This document shows, piece after piece, positions 57,691 through 64,000 of a stretch of 64,000 nt of DNA (the stretch's first letter is position 1; each line of letters begins with the position of its first letter). The stretch is from Stictocephala bisonia. Taxonomy: Eukaryota > Arthropoda > Insecta > Hemiptera > Membracidae. The translations under genes were made by a program, and so were the position numbers. Below the pieces are notes generated by a model. It was given only the letters and a program-made list of their open reading frames with translations, ran no database searches and was not told the DNA's origin. The DNA is taken from positions 124,001 to 188,000 of the forward strand of contig JAQJVL010000676.1 of assembly GCA_035578905.1 (NCBI GenBank), given 5' to 3'.

Positions 57691-57955
57691 CTAAGAAAAA
57701 GTTAAAATACACTGAACTGAAGTTATCAATGAACTGTAAATTTATCTTGCTTGCTGTAATCCGGCTCGAAGAAATTATAATAAAAATGAAATAAAGTTCG
57801 AGAATAACTGAATTGTGTATATTAGACATAGGTAAGAAAAATACAATAATATTTGGTTTGTTTACATTTTAACAGATTCAGAAAAACATGTGTTATTTAA
57901 AAAAATAAATTGAAATCATAACTCACATGTTGAAATAGTAAATAGTAAACATTAA

Positions 57956-57990
57956 ACAGTGGTATTGACCCACCCGCCCACCCAATACTT
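57956..57990 (+). repeat. Single 36-bp minisatellite unit
   Basis: CAGTGGTATTGACCCACCCG then CCCACCCAATA: one isolated, well-preserved unit with no array around it. Confidence 0.85.
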
Positions 57991-58740
57991 GGAATCGTGA
58001 AAACTCATAGAAAATGAGTTTTCTCAAAATTGTCACCAAATCCATTGGATTCCTGAGGTAGAAAACCATATATAGACAAAGTACGAAGAAAATCGGTAGA
58101 GCCGTTTTTGAAATAAAATGACTGGAAATAGGTACATACATACAATTCCTTGCTCGTTTTATAGTATAAGATACTTCTTTGCGCCCGTTAGACACTTTGG
58201 GATGGGATGTTGGTCGAGAAACCGCGTCACGCTGAAAAGTAAGAACAAATTTTTAAGAACTATCGATTAATCGATTGTTAATCGAAGAAATTTAATCGAA
58301 GAAATTACTGATAATGATAATATAGGTGTATAATATAATAATGAAGTCACGTATAATATATTGAAGATAAATATATTGAATAATATTGAAAAATGTCTTA
58401 TATTTCATTTATATATCCTGTCTGTTTGTGTGCGTGAGTGGGTGTATGAGAATGGCCAAAGAAGTATAACTTCCACCGTGTGGTCCGACGCACACCCAAT
58501 TTGTTTTTATTTTTAATTTTGAAAGTTTTGCCTACTACATATTCTCATTGTTTTTATTTAACAGCTGTTAATCAAATAAATAAAGCAATTAATATAGCTT
58601 CACAAGAAATCAAAACATAAAAATATAAACAGTTAAAAAAATTAACACATGGTTTAATTTAATTTTGACATATTTAAAACCCACAGCTGATATTCTTTTT
58701 ATATTTGACTTATTATATTCATGCATCCTGCTATTTGATT

Positions 58741-58924
58741 AACATTGAAACTTTAGAAGTCCAAGGGACGGAGCCCTGAGGGATTAAAGAAACGGGAATA
58801 GGACAGAAACCTTCCCTGGGGTATATAGAACAACTTCCCCAAGTTTCATGGCGATCGGCTGGACGGTTTGGTAGCGCATAAAGGATAGACAAACAAACAT
58901 ACATTGGATTTTATAGATATAGAT
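58741..58924 (+). mobile_element. ACTAGCTG-type retroelement copy 3, 3' end only
   Basis: Matches the end of copy 1: AACATTGAAACTTTAGAAGT, GTTTCATGGCGATCGGCTGG, ACGGTTTGGTAGCGCATAAA, then CATACATTGGATTTTATAGA and TATAGAT. The head is missing (5' truncation). Confidence 0.75.
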
Positions 58925-59490
58925 GAAAAATGAACTTAATATCCCCCACCACACATAACCATAATACAACTTATTTTTGTTTTGCTAAATTCATAGTTAG
59001 TTAATTTTATTGACTAATGTACATTTTTCAAAGGCTTAACATGATCCTTTGTCCATTTTAAAAGGGTTAAAATTCTACATTCGATATATTTAAAAGCGTA
59101 TTTGAGGTTATGTCATTAATACAGACCGGTAAGTTTCATAGGCTTCATTCAATATAATATTTTAGGGTTTATTTGAATTTGTGTTGTTTGTAATGGTAGG
59201 CCTAGACTTGGTTAACATCTTACAACATACACAAATATATCATAAAGATTAAAAATATCAAACTTAGATTAATTATTGACCATTAACAACATGTTTAACG
59301 AACTAAATGTTATATTCCCATGATTTTACAATTTGAGATTATGTCGAGGAATGCAAAATAAGACAGGCCTAGCAAATACTTGGCTAAATAAAACTGTCCA
59401 ACAAACTTGGATTTTTCCCCTTTTAAAATATGTCAATCATGTAGGAATAGGGTAACAGAAGACCAAGACAATAATTTTATAAATGTTTTT
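58925..59490. other. AT-rich DNA with relics of the 56.7-57.0 kb spacer repeat
   Basis: Two weak copies at about 59060 and 59130. No gene is supported. Confidence 0.5.
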
Positions 59491-59506
59491 CAGGAAACTA
59501 ATTCAG

Positions 59507-59723
59507 ACTTGAGGCTCATATCAGGCAGTGGGTTATCAGTGTGATAGCCCTGGTTTCCGCGACCGTGACTGACACAAATGATGTGGATAAGACAGCTGGT
59601 CTTTATTCCCAACTGGAGAAGTCCTCAACACACTGGAAAAAACAATGGATACGTTATGTCTGCCTTCGTGAATATAATCGTATTTTTACAAAAAGTGATA
59701 AATTATATTTAATTCAACCATAG
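59507..59723 (+). CDS. Candidate terminal exon, product unknown
   Basis: A pyrimidine-rich acceptor context (AAATGTTTTTCAG at 59493, second AG at 59506) precedes an open frame reading LEAHIRQWVISVIALVSATV, TDTNDVDKTAGLYSQLEKSS, THWKKQWIRYVCLREYNRIF, TKSDKLYLIQP and a stop at 59723. Codon use (GCG ACC GTG ACT GAC) is less AT-driven than the flanks. No family is recognised and no upstream exon was found, so this remains weak. Confidence 0.28.
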
Positions 59724-60153
59724 AGCTGCAGTATGTTTTTAATGGATATTATCAATGATCAAATGTTTTTGTTTAAGTAATTAAGAACAAGCAAACCAAC
59801 GTTTACTGTTATTTTCCTGAAAGAGATAGAAAGAATATTTTACAAGCCAATTGTTTTATGATATGATACATTATTCATTAATTTATATTATCAATACTAT
59901 GAAACGAATGAGGGTATAAAAAATTTATCTCTTTTAAGGCCTGGAAAATAATATCTGATTTATCAGATAGTTAAGGTGGTATACTTATTTATTATTATTA
60001 ATTCTAACATTACAAGCAAAATATTATAAAATATTATTTGTTAAATATTCCAATGAGAGTAAGTGGTTGATTCTTTCTCGATTTGTATTTATAGATGGTA
60101 TAAATATACATAATACTTATTCATATTTTTTGCCTCCAGAATCGTTTTAGTAA
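59724..60153. other. AT-rich DNA, nothing recognised
   Basis: No repeat or coding structure is seen. Confidence 0.55.
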
Positions 60154-60530
60154 CTAATTTAACTAGGGTTACTTACCCGATACCGTCAACGATTCTAGTG
60201 ATGTTTAGTAATTGCTGATTACTATATTGAGATTGAGTTCGGTATCGCAACGCCGGCCGGCAACAAGTTTTAATACGTGTCAGTGTGCTAAATGTAAAGT
60301 ATATAGATGTGTATAAGTGTTAATGTGAATATGTGTTACAAGTCCACAGTTTTATTATTATATTTAAATTACATGCAATTGACAAACCTCAAGTCAGAAG
60401 TGAGATTGTGAAACTGACGTCTTGTATGATTTGATAATGACCCAATGAGGTCGAAACTATAGTAATCAGCAATTACTAAACATCACTAGAATCGTTGACG
60501 GTATCGGGTAAGTAACCCTAGTTAAATTAG
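60154..60530. mobile_element. 377-bp MITE with identical 73-bp inverted ends
   Basis: 60154-60226 and 60458-60530 are exact reverse complements, starting CTAATTTAACTAGGGTTACT and ending GCTGATTACTATA. TA lies one base outside each end, consistent with a TA target duplication (Tc1/mariner type). The interior has no reading frame. Confidence 0.92.
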
Positions 60531-60836
60531 ATACATAATACTATTTATCTTTAACAAATCCATCACTTTGGAAACTAACTAAAACAAATTTAGTTTGATT
60601 TAGCATTCACTTGGAAAATGATATTTTTGACTGATTTTGGTAATATTAAATGGAGGATTTCCAAAATTAATACACGAACAGAAACAAAAATATGTATTTG
60701 GGACTTAGTTAAGTGGACCATAGAGAGCTGTATGTTGAGTTAACGGTAAATTTGGTTAGTTGGTTGTTAGTAAATCACTTATAAAAATATATCATGTACT
60801 ATGTGTGTGTTTTTCATGGTTAGAAGGTCAGCCGTG

Positions 60837-61010
60837 GAATCACAGACAAGAAAGGAAAATAAGTGCGCTGAATGGGTGTCGAGTTAGAAACTGGGGTGTC
60901 GAGCTGTTAGTTCTTCAGTTGGCCGTGCGGATAGTAGGACCAGCACCGATGTCAGTAACTCCACATATTCCCCTCCAAATCCAGAAGGATACATAACAAT
61001 TATTGTAACA
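60837..61010 (+). mobile_element. M-family element, 5' half fragment M11
   Basis: AATCACAGACAAGAAAGGAA, AAGTGCGCTGAATGGGTGTC, AGGACCAGCACCGATGTCAG, AAATCCAGAAGGATA, then AACAATTATTGTAAC. Moderately diverged; no second end. Confidence 0.7.
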
Positions 61011-61133
61011 AATTTACAGTGATTTACACTACTCTTAGCTAACCCCTCCCCCCTCCCCCCGAAAAACTAACAAGAATCATCATATTAAAGGTACTTCTCC
61101 ACTAACTTTCTTAGTTAATTGTAATGGACTGAG

Positions 61134-61310
61134 TAACAGAGAAGTAAGAAACAGGTCACATCCAATAGTTCCTTGAAAGTGCGTCGAGTTACTTCAATTT
61201 GCCATGTGGATGGCAGAGCCAACACCTTGTCAGTCCCACCCTTTATAGCCCCAAGTCATCACAAAATGTATTAATTATTACTAGAGATATATAAATATAT
61301 ACATTTGTTG
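61134..61310 (+). mobile_element. M-family element, 5' half fragment M12
   Basis: AACAGAGAAGTAAGAAACAG, GGTCACATCCAATAGTTCCT, GCAGAGCCAACACCTTGTCA, ATTAATTATTACTAGAGATA. Lies 125 bp after M11 in the same orientation. Confidence 0.72.
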
Positions 61311-61489
61311 TAATCTGTTTCTTTTTTATCTGTAGTATATTAGAACAGATATTGGATATATAAGAATCATATTTATCTTATAGACAAATGAGGAATTCAG
61401 TTGTATAGTTCTTTTATTATTATAATGAGTTATAACTCATCATAATAACTTATAATAATTATAAGTTTTTATAATTATTTATATTGGAT

Positions 61490-61800
61490 ATAAACTATAA
61501 TAATTATAATAACTATGTGAACACTGTACGATTATCAAAGGTCCAATCTAGTGAACCGTAAGTTGATAGTATGTTTTTTACATTTTTGTATAATTATGTA
61601 TACATTTAAATGTTTACATATTAATCCGAAAAACAATAATAAAAGTAGTTAATATTTAATAAAAATCAACTTATGGTTCACTGCAACAGTTTTTCACTTA
61701 TCAAATGGCACTTCAAGGGTTACGATAAGTTCATAATTACGGGCCGAATCATTGAAATAGAAATCATATTTTTGACGTTTTTCGTGAAGCGGAACGGCCC
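61490..61800 (+). mobile_element. F-family element, copy F5
   Basis: GTGAACACTGTACGATTATC, AAAGGTCCAATCTAGTGAAC, the opposite arm CAACTTATGGTTCACTGCAA, then ACTTCAAGGGTTACGATAAG and TTTTGACGTTTTTCGTGAAG. Confidence 0.75.
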
Positions 61801-62577
61801 CGATATACTGTACGATGGTAAAGAATCATTGGCACAACACATAATAGTTTATATCCATTCCTTTTGTCCGTTTTTTTACAATGTACTAACCTTGAGTGGA
61901 TTTGGAACAACTGCTCTTTGAGGCTATTCCCGTAATGCTGGAATGAACCATATGGCACCGCACCCTCATGGGGGTTCCATAAGGGTTCTCTGTCTGCCAA
62001 TTGCTACACGCTCCACTTCTTCCCACAAGCGTGCTGTTAGGTCTGACCGACACGCTATCATTGTCAATAATTTCTCCATTTACGGCAATATTTTTACCAT
62101 TGATTAGAAATGTTTTCTTGCCGTTTACCAAACTGCCAAGCCAAAGCTGGCAAGTCGACAGGCCTATAGTAGACACACAGCCTTACCGTCAGCGGGCTGA
62201 AACACGCTGTTTTATGAAACTTGTTACTATAATTAATATTTAACTATGTAAAACCTAAAAAATAACAATATATAGTAAAAAAACACAAGTTTACAGTATA
62301 ACACTATATTTTTTTGTTGAAATGAATTTAAAATTTAGATTTTTTTTAAAACCTCTAGTTAAATCAGTCCCCAGGTAATAATAATTTGAACTGTAAACTA
62401 AAATTTTAAGATTATGATAAATTAATAAATTTGACTTTGAATAATGAAATATACAATAATTAGCTATTCCCGATAACTAATGTCTTAGTATTTTAAATAG
62501 TTTTTAATGAGCATAAAATAAATTTTAATTTAACATTTTAATTAAAGTATGTATTGCTCCTTCCTGTGGTATCCGCC
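61801..62577. other. Mixed DNA with one F-family end, no gene called
   Basis: 62160-62220 (CACAGCCTTACCGTCAGCGG, GCTGAAACACGCTG) is an F-family end. 61886-62176 has open frames on both strands with GC-richer composition, but they overlap sequence resembling repeats and show no motif. Confidence 0.45.
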
Positions 62578-64000
62578 GCATCGGTGGTGTGTGGTGAAGG
62601 GCTCGCCCCTTACAGCCATCGTGAGTTCGTATCGGTGGTGTGTGGTGAAGGGCTCCTCTGCCTTGCAGACATCCTGAGTTCGTATCGGTGGTGTGTGGTG
62701 AAGGGCTCCCCTGCCTTGCAGACATCCTGAGTTCGTATCGGTGATGTGTGGTGAAGGGCTCGCCTGCCTTGCAGGCATCCTCAGTTCGTATCGGTGGTGT
62801 GTGGTGAAGGGCTCGCCTGTATTGCAGGCATCCTGAGTTCGCATCGGTGGTGTGTGGTGAAGGGCTCGCCTGCCTTGCAGCCATCCTGAGTTCGTATCGG
62901 TGGTGTGTGGTGAAGGGCTCCCCTGCCTTGCAGGCATCCTGAGTTCGTATCGGTGGTGTGTGGTGAAGGGCTCCCCTGCCTTGCAGCCATCCTGAGTTCG
63001 TATCGGTGGTGTGTGGTGAAGGGCTCCCCTGCCTTGCAGGCATCCTCAGTTCGTATCGGTGGTGTGTGGTGAAGGGCTCGCCTGCCTTGCAGCCATCCTC
63101 AGTTCGTATCGGTGGTGTGTGGTGAAGGGTTCGCCTGCCTTGCAGGCATCCTCAGTTCGTATCGGTGGTGTGTGGTGAAGGGCTCCCCTGCCTTGCAGCC
63201 ATCCTCAGTTCGTATCGGTGGTGTGTGGTGAAGGGTTCGCCTGCCTTGCAGGCATCCTCAGTTCGTATCGGTGGTGTGTGGTGAAGGGCTCGCCTGCCTT
63301 GCAGCCATCCTCAGTTCGTATCGGTGGTGTGTGGTGAAGGGCTCCCCTGCCTTGCAGGCATCCTCAGTTCGTATCGGTGGTGTGTGGTGAAGGGTTCGCC
63401 TGCCTTGCAGGCATCCTGAGTTCGTATCGGTGGTGTGTGGTGAAGGGCTCCCCTGCCTTGCAGGCATCCTCAGTTCGTATCGGTGGTGTGTGGTGAAGGG
63501 CTCCCCTGCCTTGCAGGCATCCTCAGTTCGTATCGGTGGTGTGTGGTGAAGGGCTCCCCTGCCTTGCAGGCATCCTCAGTTCGTATCGGTGGTGTGTGGT
63601 GAAGGGCTCGCCTGCCTTGCAGCCATCCTGAGTTCGTATCGGTGGTGTGTGGTGAAGGGCTCCCCTGCCTTGCAGGCATCCTCAGTTCGTATCGGTGGTG
63701 TGTGGTGAAGGATTCGCCTGCCTTGCAGTCATCCTCAGTTCGTATCGGTGGTGTGTGGTGAAGGGTTCGCCTGCCTTGCAGTCATCCTGAGTTCGTATCG
63801 GTGGTGTGTGGTGAAGGGCTCCCCTGCCTTGCAGGCATCCTCAGTTCGTATCGGTGGTGTGTGGTGAAGGGTTCGCCTGCCTTGCAGTCATCCTCAGTTC
63901 GTATCGGTGGTGTGTGGTGAAGGGCTCGCCTGCCTTGCAGCCATCCTCAGTTCGTATCGGTGGTGTGTGGTGAAGGGTTCGCCTGCCTTGCAGGCATCCT
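62578..64000 (+). repeat. 53-bp satellite derived from a tRNA-Gly gene (about 27 units, continues past window)
   Basis: The monomer is GTATCGGTGGTGTGTGGTGA then AGGGCTCGCCTGCCTTGCAG and GCATCCTCAGTTC. Aligned with the tRNA-Gly at 46780-46850 it keeps GCATCGGTGGT (the first unit and one near 62837 retain the C), a shortened D-arm, GCTCGCCTGCC of the anticodon arm exactly, a compressed variable region and an AGTTCGTATC version of the T-loop GGTTCGATTC. The T-loop GTTCG is joined directly to the next unit's start. Units vary mainly at CTCAG/CTGAG, GGCATC/GCCATC/GTCATC and GGCTC/GGTTC. Not a functional tRNA: the T stem and acceptor 3' strand are missing. Confidence 0.93.

Larger units (their letters stand above)
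57024..58171 (+). mobile_element. ACTAGCTG-type retroelement copy 2, containing a palindrome
   Basis: Head ACTAGCTGTACCCGCCCGCT; tail CGGTAGAGCCGTTTTTGAAA, CATACATACAATTCCTTGCT, TTTATAGTATAAG. Its interior is replaced or expanded by the inverted duplication at 57235-57623 and one 36-bp unit at 57956-57990. Whether head and tail belong to one insertion is inferred. Confidence 0.55.

Noticed and set aside
62578..62650. A functional tRNA gene at the start of the satellite
   Set aside because: The T stem and the 3' strand of the acceptor stem are missing, so no cloverleaf can form.
62525..63679. Minus-strand frames with ASPSPHTTDTNSG repeats
   Set aside because: These shift between frames because the monomer is 53 bp, not a multiple of three. 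The sequence is explained by the tRNA-derived satellite.
62578..64000. CRISPR-like array of regularly spaced repeats
   Set aside because: Units are head to tail without unique spacers, in eukaryotic DNA, and the monomer is tRNA-like.

Overview
The window is non-coding, repeat-dominated eukaryotic nuclear DNA, most likely from an insect. It is AT-rich and contains perfect (TTAGG)n runs (the ancestral arthropod telomere motif), two eukaryotic tRNA-Gly genes, non-LTR retrotransposon pieces, many short inverted-repeat DNA transposons (MITEs) and large minisatellite arrays. Nothing looks bacterial: there are no operons, rRNA genes or CRISPR arrays. The order cannot be fixed from this sequence.

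The only recognisable host protein-coding piece is one first exon (5936-6089, minus strand). It resembles the N-terminus of an insect very-long-chain 3-oxoacyl-CoA reductase / 17-beta-HSD12-like protein and ends in a clean GTGAGT donor. Its remaining exons must lie beyond the left edge. Three more exon-like open stretches (32305-32473 plus, 42471-42612 minus, 59507-59723 plus) are reported as weak candidates. Two tRNA-Gly(GCC) genes with the same 71-nt sequence lie at 12820-12890 (minus) and 46780-46850 (plus).

Layout. 1-1.4 kb: an uninterrupted 450-codon piece of a LINE reverse transcriptase. 3-6 kb: MITEs, one of them 37 bp inside intron 1 of the reductase-like gene. 6.6-7.4, 13.3-13.8, 22.1-23.4 and 30.9-31.5 kb: large arrays of one 36-bp minisatellite family. 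Degenerate or single units of it occur at about 15.46, 19.6, 40.4, 44.0, 48.4/49.7, 50.5 and 57.96 kb. 17.7-20.3 kb: an array of a 33-bp unit that may be a relative of the 36-bp unit. 11.7, 14.7, 44.7 and 47.2 kb: broken LINE remnants. 26-46 kb: nested foldback elements and MITEs. 54.7-55.4 kb: an unrelated 37-bp array. 56.2-58.9 kb: three ACTAGCTG-type retroelement copies, one containing a nearly perfect 190-bp palindrome. 62.6 kb to the right edge: a 53-bp satellite whose monomer is visibly a shortened tRNA-Gly gene.

The two most interesting systems are the following. (1) A terminal-inverted-repeat element family (ends CCACAGAGAA / TTCTCTGTGG), here called M, whose copies carry from none to about 18 units of the 36-bp minisatellite, so transposition appears to seed tandem arrays. 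(2) The tRNA-Gly-derived satellite at the right edge. The very long open frames through the 33- and 36-bp arrays arise because those unit lengths are multiples of three; I do not call them genes.
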